IMG/VR virus record: IMGVR_UViG_3300037245_004169
Location: 1 to 24,099 of that record
From: a virus
Reading direction: 5' to 3' (one strand)
DNA: 24,099 nt
The notes below the pieces were generated by a model that saw only the letters and a list, made by a program, of their open reading frames with translations, did no database searches and was not told the origin of the DNA. The stretch's first letter is position 1, and each line of letters starts with the position of its first letter. Below are positions 1 through 8,500 of this stretch, piece after piece. Both the position numbers and the translations under genes were made by a program.

Positions 1-126
1 GGCACAGGCATTGCCAATGCCACAAAAAATGCCAGGGAGATGGCTCAAGGCGCATTTAGTTCCAAAGTCAAAAGCAAGGCCAAATCAACAGCTTATAATA
101 TTATCAAAAGTTGGAGTCCATTTTAA
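1..126 (+). CDS. 3' end of an unidentified phage structural gene (partial)
   Basis: An open frame runs from the first base of the window to a TAA at 124-126 and gives the last 41 residues of a protein. They are rich in Ala, Lys and Ser, look helical, and end in IIKSWSPF. A clear Shine-Dalgarno for the next gene follows after 22 bases, so this is the end of a gene on the same strand. Its position just before a gp26-like gene suggests a baseplate or tail-tube protein, as in the T4 tail cluster. The fragment is too short to identify. Confidence 0.6.
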   Translation, partial: GTGIANATKNAREMAQGAFSSKVKSKAKSTAYNIIKSWSPF

Positions 127-148
127 ATAATCTGAAGGAGAATGAATT

Positions 149-871
149 ATGGCGACATTACCAGAAATTAATGTTTTACCTGTGCACGACCTATTTTTAC
201 CTGTTTTAAAAACCGAGTTCAAATTTGTCCCGTATACCATCGATCAAGAGCGCAGCATTCTGACGGCATTGGACTCTGATGACGTCACTGCAATCATCGA
301 TAATTATAAAAAAATGATGGAGGTATGTGGGAACGGTCTCGATTTTGATAAACTATCTGCAATGGAATTTATCCTCATCGCAGTAAACCTGAGGGCAAAG
401 TCCAAGGGCGAGATTCTCGATATCACGACCAAGTGCAAAAAGTGCGAGAAACCGATTGAATTATCCGTTAATATTGAGGATCATATCATTACCGAGAACG
501 AGACGGTTGTCAAGGAAATGTGCAAAATCGATGACGATTTGTCATTTGAGATTGTCCCGGTAAAACTGCCGTTTTTGTATGCAACAGAAAATCTGAAAAC
601 TCAGACCGATTTAATGCTTGAGACGGCCGTGCACAGTATTAATAAAGTATTTTGGAAAGAGGATATCTTCACCGAATTCACTCCCGAATCGCTCAAGGAA
701 AAAATCTCCTTGACATACCCGATAATTAAAAAGATATTTGACTCAGCGGCCAAGCTGATCAGATTGACTTTAAAAATTGAAATGGTTTGTAAAAAAAATG
801 AAAACTCCATTCATGGATGTGGCCATAAAGAGGAATATATTATACGTGACTTCTTAAAATACTTGAGTTGA
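149..871 (+). CDS. T4 gp26-like baseplate hub / tail-assembly protein
   Basis: A 240-aa protein starting at ATG 149 behind a strong AAGGAG (spacing 8). It has the look of the T4 base-plate protein family that includes gp26: an N-terminal LPxxxVLPVHDLFLPV-type segment, a 'TIDQERSILTA' helix and a 'LTALEFxLIAVNLRAKS'-like middle. A CKKC pair at residues 96 and 99 and a second pair at C214/C224 (plus H226) could form a split zinc ribbon, as in relatives of this family. In T4, gp26 helps assemble the baseplate hub. The gene lies immediately upstream of a tape-measure-like gene, where tail-assembly chaperones are usually found. Family assignment is from remembered sequence pattern and gene position, and is moderately sure. 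Confidence 0.6.
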   Translation: MATLPEINVLPVHDLFLPVLKTEFKFVPYTIDQERSILTALDSDDVTAIIDNYKKMMEVCGNGLDFDKLSAMEFILIAVNLRAKSKGEILDITTKCKKCEKPIELSVNIEDHIITENETVVKEMCKIDDDLSFEIVPVKLPFLYATENLKTQTDLMLETAVHSINKVFWKEDIFTEFTPESLKEKISLTYPIIKKIFDSAAKLIRLTLKIEMVCKKNENSIHGCGHKEEYIIRDFLKYLS

Positions 872-1044
872 TTGGGCGGTATAAGACTATTATAAATTAT
901 TATAAAGAAATTTTTAATATGGTTAGGTATGGTGATTATTCACATTCCGAGATAATGAAATTGACGCCATATGAAATGGAGATTTTCACAGCACTGACTT
1001 TGGGTGCAATGGAAGAGGAAAAGAGGAAGCGGGATCAAAAGTAA
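868..1044 (+). CDS. Small ORF in the -1 frame after the gp26-like gene (coupled or frameshift product)
   Basis: An open frame begins at TTG 868, which overlaps the TGA of the gp26-like gene as TTGA, and ends at TAA 1042-1044, overlapping the ATG of the next gene. It encodes 58 residues with a helical, charged C-terminus (KLTPYEMEIFTALTLGAMEE, then a run of basic residues). Without it there would be a 172-nt hole in an otherwise gapless operon. No Shine-Dalgarno precedes TTG 868; an alternative ATG lies at 919. The frame is -1 relative to the upstream gene, the arrangement of tail-assembly chaperone pairs upstream of tape measures (lambda G/GT). It may therefore be made by frameshifting or by translational coupling. 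A small 'xxPxExExF' helical tail is common in such partners, but I do not recognise a specific family. Confidence 0.5.
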   Translation: MIGRYKTIINYYKEIFNMVRYGDYSHSEIMKLTPYEMEIFTALTLGAMEEEKRKRDQK

Positions 1045-2594
1045 TGCCTGATACTAACGAAACCAAAATATTAAAAGACATTAATCGACATCTTGCCCAT
1101 ATGGATGACGGTGCCGCTGGTGGAATATCCCCATCTGAAATGTCGTCATTGAATAAAAATGCCAGTGAAATCATAGCCAATTTCGCATCTATAATAAGTG
1201 CTGAAACAAAATCCCTCATCTCTGCCGGGAATAAACAACTAATCGAAGCATTTGGTAATCTGAAGGGGTTTGATACAGAGAACCAAGTAGATTTATTAGA
1301 TGATGTTGTTGGCGAACTCAAAACCAATAATCGTTTTATGGCCAAGTCTGAGCATAACGATTTTCTGGACGAGGCCGAGCGCGAGACCGATTTAAACATT
1401 AATCGGCGCACAAATGAGCTGCTCGAAGACCTCAACGATAAAGAAGACGATGCTGCTGCGGCCTCAGCCAAATCTGAATCGTCTTCACGTGGTTTTGGTG
1501 GAATGGGAATGGGTGGTTTATTCGGTGGGTTGATGGCCGGTAAAAGCATCAAAGGTCTCCTGGGCGGAATAAAAAATGCAGGTAAGAAACTCTTCTTTCC
1601 TGCTCTTATTGCTGCTGCGGGAGGGCAATTTTTGAGAGGATGGGCGGAAGCCGGGGAAGACGCATCCACAGCAGAAAAATTTAACAAAGGAATATCAAAA
1701 ACTCTCTCATCTATTACATTTGGCCTTATTCCTGAAAAGGTATTTGATGATTTGTTGGTCAGCATTGAGACCGCTATTAAAAAATCTTGGCAGTCATTTG
1801 CAAGTAATTGGAACGATTACATATCCGGTAAAATAGGTGGCTCGGACTTCTTCGCTAATATGATATCCGATTTAATGGGCGGGGGATTATCTCCCGAGCA
1901 GATTAAAAAAATCGGCGATGAGATGGCAAAAGGCCTCAGTGATGTGGTCAATACTTTAATGGGTGCCATTGTAAAGGGGTTTATTGACCCATTGGCGGTA
2001 AAGCTGGATGAGCAACTCGGTCTTTTATTGCGCGGGGATTTAATCGGATTTATCAAACAGCGAATTGAAAGGAATAAAGTAGCCGAGAAGACAGTCGAAG
2101 AAGCCGAGCGCGGCCTTAGAGAAAGCCGACCCGAGGGACTTGGGTCAGCAGAGGCCAGGAAATTCTTAGAAGACCAGGGCATTATAGTTAAGCGATCCCA
2201 GGAAGAGAAAGATTTTATGCATGAGGTTGATCGACTGAAACGGGACCGTGAGCGTATTGGTGCAATAAGTGATGAGCGATTACGAAAATATGATGTAAAA
2301 CATGCGGAGAGAATAAAAAAATATGGATCACCTGAAACTCTCGCTGACGTGAAAACAAAAATAACAGCATTAGATAAAAAGGCGACTGAAACGAATTTGG
2401 TACAGCAAAAAGCCATTGAGAGTTTAAGGAATTCAGAACAATCACTCACTGATGCCATTAAACGATTATCCGAGAAGGAGAGCGGTAACGCAATGCAAAT
2501 AAATAATAATTCGACTATATCGTCTCCACCAGATACGCAAACCTCGAACGATGACGAACTCAATTTGATGCGGTCATCTGGATTGGCGCACTAA
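1044..2594 (+). CDS. Tape-measure / baseplate hub protein, T4 gp29-like
   Basis: A 516-aa protein starting at ATG 1044 (TAATG overlap with the small ORF). Features seen: a charged helical N-terminal third; a glycine-rich, hydrophobic section at about residues 150-205 (GFGGMGMGGLFGGLMAG, then LFFPALIAAAGG) that could insert in a membrane; further amphipathic segments to about 340; a long charged coiled-coil-like region at about 350-480; and a polar, disordered tail with INNNSTIS and a short C-terminal motif. This profile, and the place between a gp26-like and a gp15-like gene, fit a tape measure that sets tail length and sits in the tube. T4 gp29 has 590 residues, so a somewhat shorter tail would be expected if length scales. 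Function is inferred from architecture and position more than from direct sequence identity. Confidence 0.65.
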   Translation: MPDTNETKILKDINRHLAHMDDGAAGGISPSEMSSLNKNASEIIANFASIISAETKSLISAGNKQLIEAFGNLKGFDTENQVDLLDDVVGELKTNNRFMAKSEHNDFLDEAERETDLNINRRTNELLEDLNDKEDDAAAASAKSESSSRGFGGMGMGGLFGGLMAGKSIKGLLGGIKNAGKKLFFPALIAAAGGQFLRGWAEAGEDASTAEKFNKGISKTLSSITFGLIPEKVFDDLLVSIETAIKKSWQSFASNWNDYISGKIGGSDFFANMISDLMGGGLSPEQIKKIGDEMAKGLSDVVNTLMGAIVKGFIDPLAVKLDEQLGLLLRGDLIGFIKQRIERNKVAEKTVEEAERGLRESRPEGLGSAEARKFLEDQGIIVKRSQEEKDFMHEVDRLKRDRERIGAISDERLRKYDVKHAERIKKYGSPETLADVKTKITALDKKATETNLVQQKAIESLRNSEQSLTDAIKRLSEKESGNAMQINNNSTISSPPDTQTSNDDELNLMRSSGLAH

Positions 2595-2605
2595 GGGGAT
2601 AAAAT

Positions 2606-3376
2606 ATGCTTTCACAGAATCATTTTTATTGGGAGATGGTCAAAAAATATATTGTAGCCTTTCATCATCTTTTCAACGACATCCACGTTTTTCGGCGCGA
2701 TGCCAATGATAAAGTTATTAAAGATATTGTGGTGCCGTGCTCGTATGTTGCCAAATCAAAATTGTTTTATCTCTTGCAGAGAAAAGATGATGTTGGTAGT
2801 CGGATTAGCACGACTCTGCCTCGTATGAGCTTCCTTATTACCGGCCTGACGCCCGACGTGTCGCGTAAAGAACCACAACTAAACGAGATACCTATTGATT
2901 ACCAAAACAACGACATCGAGCGTTTTATGTACGCTCCGGTGCCATATAGCTTCCAGATAGCGTTCTCAATTTGGGCGGAATATCAAGATGACCTAATGCA
3001 AATCATCGAGCAGGTCGGCACCTTCTTCCGGCCGGATTATACCTTTTTCGTGGAAGAGATTCCTGAGTTAGGAATCCGGCGTAATATTTCCATAGTTTTA
3101 AATCAAATGAATTTGGATATAGCTAATGAGTTTGGAGACGAAATCGACCGGGTGCTCACGGCTGATATCGATTTCACAATAAAAGGGTATTTATATCCAC
3201 CAATCAAAAACGCAAATATCATTAAAATCATCAATATCCGTTTTACCGATTTTGAAGACCGGTGCCTGGACATCGCCAATATAAATCATACGTTCAATGA
3301 GATATGTGCTCTGGAGAAAGAGGCGGCTGGTGCGATGTCGGTAAATGCTGTTATAAGCACTAATACGGAGAGCTAA
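2606..3376 (+). CDS. 15: Tail terminator / sheath stabiliser, T4 gp15-like
   Basis: A 256-aa protein with AAGGGGA six bases before ATG 2606; T4 gp15 has 272 residues. Landmarks match gp15 in order: an N-terminal Tyr/Phe-rich start followed by LFNDIHVFRRD and a VPCSYVAKSKL strand (T4: VPITYASKEHF); LPRMSFLI (T4: LPRINLHL); APVPYSFQIAFSIWAEYQDD (T4: SPIKMIYELSIFTRYEDD); MQIIEQVGTFFRPDYT; then the 'R+I.IVL' strand and a GYLYPPIKN turn (T4: GWMYPPVDD). gp15 forms a hexameric ring that caps the tail and joins it to the head. The gene overlaps the following one as TAATG. One of the safer assignments here. Confidence 0.88.
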   Translation: MLSQNHFYWEMVKKYIVAFHHLFNDIHVFRRDANDKVIKDIVVPCSYVAKSKLFYLLQRKDDVGSRISTTLPRMSFLITGLTPDVSRKEPQLNEIPIDYQNNDIERFMYAPVPYSFQIAFSIWAEYQDDLMQIIEQVGTFFRPDYTFFVEEIPELGIRRNISIVLNQMNLDIANEFGDEIDRVLTADIDFTIKGYLYPPIKNANIIKIINIRFTDFEDRCLDIANINHTFNEICALEKEAAGAMSVNAVISTNTES

Positions 3377-3681
3377 TGGGTGTCATAAAAATCCTAAATT
3401 CATTTAGATCGGTGCCGAAAGATGATACCGGAACTGCTTCTATTAAATGGGGCATGCCAGTAAAAATCAGAGATTTTGTGGTCCAGGTCGATATCGCCAG
3501 TGATATAACTGATCTGTTATTCGGACGTTTTTGGGAATTTGCATCCCAGGCAGATATTGTCAGCGATATAACGGACCCGGTATTTGATTTCTTTTTGACA
3601 AATTTTCTGGTAATCAATGACGCAGGCGACGTCCTATTAATAAACGATACAAACGATAAATTGGAGATAAATGATGGCTGA
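3376..3681 (+). CDS. Small protein with two copies of the 20-residue fibre repeat
   Basis: A 101-aa protein whose ATG overlaps the stop of the gp15-like gene. Residues about 34-75 contain two repeat units, FVVQVDIASDITDLLFGRFWE and FASQADIVSDITDPVFDFF. These are the same unit found 8 and 16 times in the two large genes downstream. The C-terminal 25 residues are a strand-rich sequence with repeated 'INDxxD' turns (VINDAGDVLLINDTND). I know no family for it. It is probably a short fibre or a connector belonging to the same fibre system, or a shrunken remnant of a longer repeat protein. It overlaps the next gene by 8 bases. Confidence 0.7.
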   Translation: MGVIKILNSFRSVPKDDTGTASIKWGMPVKIRDFVVQVDIASDITDLLFGRFWEFASQADIVSDITDPVFDFFLTNFLVINDAGDVLLINDTNDKLEINDG

Positions 3682-4240
3682 TAAACAAGTAGATGCATTG
3701 GTAGAAAAAACAACAGTGGTTGACGCTGACCTGATACCGATTTTTGATAGCGAAGAGGCCGGTGCGGAGGCTCTTAAAAAGGTAACTTTAAGCAATCTTG
3801 CTTTAAATTTGCCGATATCCGAAATATTATCAGTAATCGGCTCTGGTGATATGGGTGGCGGTTTGCTAATTAAAGCGGTCGTCGCTGATACCGGCGTCAT
3901 TCCAGGAGGTAGCGGCCCATTCAATATCCCTGTTCAAATCCCTTCCGGCGTTTTTATAATTGGATGTCAACAGCGTGTCAACTCGGCATTTCATGTAATC
4001 GACAATTGGGACACTGACTATACGGGTGGTTGTTCTGGACAAATTACTGTCAACGGTGGTTATGAAAAGAACACTTTGATGAGTCGGTTCTATCTTATTA
4101 ATTCGACCACTAATATTCCAACAGGAATCACCGATATAGCATTAATCAAATCCGGTGGTGGTAGTTTTCAGGACACCGGTGCTATCGTTGAGGCTATTGT
4201 TTACTATTTGGACTTTGCGGCACTGGATGACAAGGCATAA
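3674..4240 (+). CDS. Putative fibre-associated virion protein
   Basis: A 188-aa protein. ATG 3674 is preferred to ATG 3671 because GGAG at 3663 is then seven bases away. The N-terminal 50 residues (MADKQVDALVEKTTVVDADLIPIFDSEEAG, then KKVTLSNL) match a pattern often seen at the start of phage fibre or decoration proteins, where 'VxxLxExTxPxxxDLIPIxD' precedes 'KKITLSNL'. The remaining 130 residues are predicted strand-rich with Gly-rich loops and end in VYYLDFAALDDKA. This resembles a small globular tail-tip or head-fibre domain. Neighbours on both sides carry the 20-residue repeat, but this protein does not. The role is inferred from the N-terminal pattern and context. Confidence 0.6.
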   Translation: MADKQVDALVEKTTVVDADLIPIFDSEEAGAEALKKVTLSNLALNLPISEILSVIGSGDMGGGLLIKAVVADTGVIPGGSGPFNIPVQIPSGVFIIGCQQRVNSAFHVIDNWDTDYTGGCSGQITVNGGYEKNTLMSRFYLINSTTNIPTGITDIALIKSGGGSFQDTGAIVEAIVYYLDFAALDDKA

Positions 4241-4246
4241 TGAAGG

Positions 4247-5584
4247 ATGGCTGATAAACTATTTCCATGGACTGAAATCGTCCCTGAAATCGAAGCTGAA
4301 GACTATATCTGGAGCTGCATTGATACAGAAATCACCGAGCTGCCGGATATTATCTCGTGGTGTTACCCCGGCCAATTTAGATCCCTGGCGCGGGTCCGTT
4401 TTGGTGGCGATGGCGCTCTTTTTACCAGTTATTTAAGAACACAATTTCATTCCCGGCCACATATTGAATTTGCAGCCACATCAAATATACCGACTCCACG
4501 ATATTTTGTATCTGGCGCCGACGTCGGCATTGATTTGACATCCAATTTAAATAGGTCATTCTTTTTCGCATCGACAACCCATATTCAATCTGTAATTATT
4601 TCAACAATTCGACAGGTTTATCACGCAGAAACTAATATTCAAACATCGATTATTTCTACTCTTGAGCGATTCTGGTCACTGGCATCGACGGCCAATATCG
4701 TCAGCGATATCTCATCGAGCGCAAATGCAGAACGTTCGATAGCGGTCCAGGTAGATATTGTCAGTGATATAGTTTCGAATGTAGGAACAGAGCGCGAGAT
4801 AGCATCCTCGGCCAATATAGACTTTTTCTTGTCAACCCATATGCCGGATCACCGATATTTTGCGGCCCAGGCTGATATAGTTTCCGATATAACTGACCCG
4901 ATATTAATTGCAATATCAGCACCATTCGGAGCACCTCTTGCCTGGTATAAGGCGGATTCGTTGTCCTTATCTGATGATGATCCTGTTACTAATTGGGACG
5001 ACTCAGCCAATAGTTATAATTTGTCTCAAAGTGACGTTGGATTAAAGCCCACCTTTAAAACAGATATTCAGAATTCATTACCCGGTGTATTTTTTGACGG
5101 GTCCGAGCAAATAGATACAACACTGAATGCATTTGGTCATAACTCGCAGCCAATAACCATTCAAATGGCCTTTACTATTACCTCGGTCGATGTGGCAGAT
5201 GGTTGGGGTTTTATTTTCAGCTCCTTGCAGAACAATGAACGAATAGCCATATTTACAAAAAATCTTCCGGCGACATATAGCGTATATGCTAATACCACGA
5301 GGGAAACTATCAGGGCTGCTGTTGATAATGAGGATATTATAATGACACTTGTATTAGATTCAGGCGGCACGATGAAAGTAAATGGATTGCCGGTTACGTT
5401 ATCAGGCGATCCAGGCGGTAAGTCTCTTGATGACATTCGTTTATTCGGTCACCATTCTGACACCCAATATAATGCTACCGGGTATATGTATGAGGTTTTG
5501 GTCTATGATAGTGCTCTGAGCACTGAAGAAATTATAAGCAACGAGTCATATCTCAATACAAAATGGAACATATTTCAGGAATAA
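4247..5584 (+). CDS. Tail-fibre-like protein: 8 x 20-residue repeats plus C-terminal LamG/ConA-like lectin domain
   Basis: A 445-aa protein starting at ATG 4247. Layout: an N-terminal segment of about 66 residues holding the box LPDIISWCYPGQFR (33-46), shared almost exactly with the giant protein downstream. Eight repeats of 20 residues follow at about 67-222 (last unit FAAQADIVSDITDP). From about 228 to 445 there is a jelly-roll domain of the LamG/concanavalin-A type: APLAWYKADSL, VFFDGSEQID, the 'GYMYEVLVYDSALS' strand and an 'ExIxxNESYLNTKW' helix. Such C-terminal domains typically bind glycans, so this looks like a secondary fibre or adhesin. The shared N-terminal box suggests both proteins dock on the same partner. 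A clear RBS is missing (GAAGG touches the ATG), so translation may be coupled to the upstream gene. Confidence 0.75.
   Translation: MADKLFPWTEIVPEIEAEDYIWSCIDTEITELPDIISWCYPGQFRSLARVRFGGDGALFTSYLRTQFHSRPHIEFAATSNIPTPRYFVSGADVGIDLTSNLNRSFFFASTTHIQSVIISTIRQVYHAETNIQTSIISTLERFWSLASTANIVSDISSSANAERSIAVQVDIVSDIVSNVGTEREIASSANIDFFLSTHMPDHRYFAAQADIVSDITDPILIAISAPFGAPLAWYKADSLSLSDDDPVTNWDDSANSYNLSQSDVGLKPTFKTDIQNSLPGVFFDGSEQIDTTLNAFGHNSQPITIQMAFTITSVDVADGWGFIFSSLQNNERIAIFTKNLPATYSVYANTTRETIRAAVDNEDIIMTLVLDSGGTMKVNGLPVTLSGDPGGKSLDDIRLFGHHSDTQYNATGYMYEVLVYDSALSTEEIISNESYLNTKWNIFQE
4445..4912 (+). repeat. 8 protein-coding repeats of 20 codons
   Basis: Residues 67-222 of the fibre protein divide into eight units, seven of 20 residues (one has 18). 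Each starts with an aromatic or aliphatic residue, then a pattern close to [F/I/L]-A-S-x-A-[N/D]-I-x-S-D-I-x-S. The units at 145, 165, 185 and 205 are the most alike. At DNA level, short blocks such as gatattgtcagtgatat recur, but most units have diverged. Confidence 0.85.
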
Positions 5585-5586
5585 AA

Positions 5587-8500
5587 ATGACTTACAAAGA
5601 CGACTGTGTATCTACCAAAGTTATGGAACTCCCCGATATAATATCGTGGTGTTACCCCGGTCAATTTCGAGTTTTGGCTCGGATTAATTGGGGTGATTTT
5701 CGTTCCGTTGGGCGAAATCCCGGCTTTAATGTCAGGCCATCTATCCAGACCAATATAACGGACCCGGCAATTTCTACAGACCGCGATTTTGCTGTCTCCG
5801 CATCACTTGTGGCCGGGATATCTTCGTCTTATAAGGTCACAAACCAGATTGTATCGGCCCCGACAATTGTGAGCAATTTCAGCAATATCACTTTAAACCA
5901 GGAGATTGGATTTACCTCGGCCCCGGTGATTGTGAGCAATTTCAGCAGCGCTGCTTTTTTGGATAGAATTTTCTCGAGCACGGCGGCGCTTACTTTCTCA
6001 ATGGATGCGGACATAGACGTCTCGAACCTATTTATCTCTGCCCCGGCAATCGTAACGGATATCGTCAGCGACGGCGCACTTTTCAATTCGTTTGCATCAA
6101 CTGCGGCAATTGCCTGGGATATCACCGATGATGTGGCCCTCGATTATATTAATAAATTTATTTCGACTCCGTTAATTGAGTTCTCGGCCGTCGCTGATAT
6201 CGATAGTTTCAGAAGATTCTCTTGTAATCCAGTAATTGGCACTGATGTTGCATGCGACGGCCCAAATCTTCTCAGGGATTATTCTGTTGCTGCAGATATC
6301 GATTTCGCGATTGATGCTGAACTCGATTATTTTTGCAGCTTTGAATCGGCCCCGACAATTCAGACCGATATCAGCAGTAGAATATTACAGATTATGAAGT
6401 TTGCGGCCCAGGCCGATATCGTCTCGGATATAAACGACCCGGTGTTAAAAGAGATACACCTATTTGCGGCCCAGGCCGATATCGTCTCGGATATAAACGA
6501 CCCAGCAATTTCGAGTGGAGTTCTTTTTGCATCCACAGCGAATATCGTGTTTAATGCATATTCAGATATGCCGGATGCGCGGCGCTATTTATCGACGGCC
6601 AATATCGTCAGCGATATAAGCGACCCGGTAATTTCGGGTGAAGTTCTTTTTGCATCCCAGGCCAATATCGTCAGCGATATAAGCGACCCGGTATGGGAAT
6701 CGGGTGGCGGCGAACAGGAGTTTTCTGAAATAACTTACACTCCAGCAAGCGAATATTCATCACCAACAGATGGCAATATCTCGAGGCTACAATTAGAGGC
6801 TGGTGCTGCCGATTATATTACTGTGCCAAATCATAGCAGTTTAAATCCGACTGATCAAATAACACTTGAATGGCGCGGCGTAATAGATGCAAGCACAGCC
6901 GCCTCTCATGTCCTTTTAGAGAAGCCCTTTACAAGCCACAATGCTCCATATTATCAATATTTATTAGCATACCGCACCGATCAAAAAGTTATTAGAATGG
7001 ATTTAACCATTGGCGGCACTCGATATACTGCATTATCTGATATTGGTGGTGAAATGGAAGTGATTGCGGGTCAGCGACTTCATATTTGTGGAACTTATGA
7101 CGGGTCAGATATGAAATTATATTTAAATGGTAGACTTGTGGGCGAAGAACCTGTATCTGGCTCAATTAATGGATATGGAGAATCACTTTGGTTCGGGCGA
7201 CACGGAAATGTTACAACAGAACTGGCCGATGCAACTTTTGATGAAGTCAGAATATGGAGTGTGGCTCGCACTCAGGCCGAAATTGCTTTGAATATGGATC
7301 GCCAATTAGCAGGGGATGAGTCAGGATTGGAAGGTCTATGGTTATTTAATGAAGACGGCGGCACCACTATAAATGATTCGACTTCAAATGCAAATAATGG
7401 GACGTTAACCGGCTCATTGCATTCGTGGAATAGCACAACATTTACATGGGATGGGGTCAACAACGAAAAATGGCATATACCATGCAGATTAAATATCCCG
7501 ACATATGACGGGAGTGGAAATTCAGTGCATCCTTCTGTCGTGTACATACCTGACGGATTATCTGGTTATAATTGGTGGATGGGAGTGACTCCATACCCAG
7601 GCACGGGAAATAACGAGTATGAAAACCCCTCTATTTTGGCCTCAAATGATGGAGTTGAATGGGAAGTACCGGGCGGCGCATCAAATCCATTAATCCCTGG
7701 AGATGCGGGAGTGATTTTTAATAGCGATTCCAATTTACTTGCTATAAATGATAATGGGACAACTAAATTGTTTTATTATTACCGAGAAACGATCATATCG
7801 GGCACCATTGTAAATATAAAATTAATTAAAAGCACTGACGGGATAAATTGGGATGCTCCAGTCACTGTAATAGCCCACGATGGCCCACTCAATATATCTC
7901 CCACAGTATTTCATAATGGCGATGAGTTCATAATGACCGCGATTGATTATGATGTTGAAGTTAGAAGATGGACAAGTTCAAATGGGATTAATTGGACGGA
8001 AACAACAGCATCAACTATATCTGGAATGCCAGGAGGCAGATATCTGTGGCATCTTGATGTATTATATGACGCAGAAATTGATAGAATGCACATTTTCATG
8101 ACCCTTTCAACTGGCGCAGGAGGTGCCGAGTCGAGGGCAGCTTATGCATATAGCGATGACGATGGATTAAATATAACTGTTGTTGATTATTTGACGGCCG
8201 ATTTGACCGAAATAGAAGAACTCCAATATCAAGGATGCTTTGTTCTTGATCCAGATTTTAAAAACAGATACTGGATATTTGGTTCAAGTTATGGTGGAGG
8301 TGGCGGGGAATGGTACACAACATTAATCACAAGACGATTATCTTCTGGCGATTTATATCAGGAAAATGGCGATGGCAAATCGGGAACATATTTATCGAGA
8401 TTTGATAGCAAAGTACAAATAATTATTCCAGCTTCTGAGATTGATGAAGACCTGACAGATTTCCCGATCAGAATAAATATCGATCAAAGTGTCGGATTAA

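Noticed and set aside
845-870. Slippery sequence for -1 frameshifting (CTTAAAA)
   Set aside because: It does not fit the X-XXY-YYZ rule, and no strong downstream stem is obvious, so the frameshift is left open and not annotated as a site.
986-1765. Long Ser/Leu-rich open frame on the - strand
   Set aside because: It mirrors the codons of the tape-measure-like gene; low-complexity composition and no RBS.
3360-3713. 117-codon open frame on the - strand
   Set aside because: It covers the end of gp15 and the two-repeat gene antisense; the + strand genes have RBSs and recognisable products.
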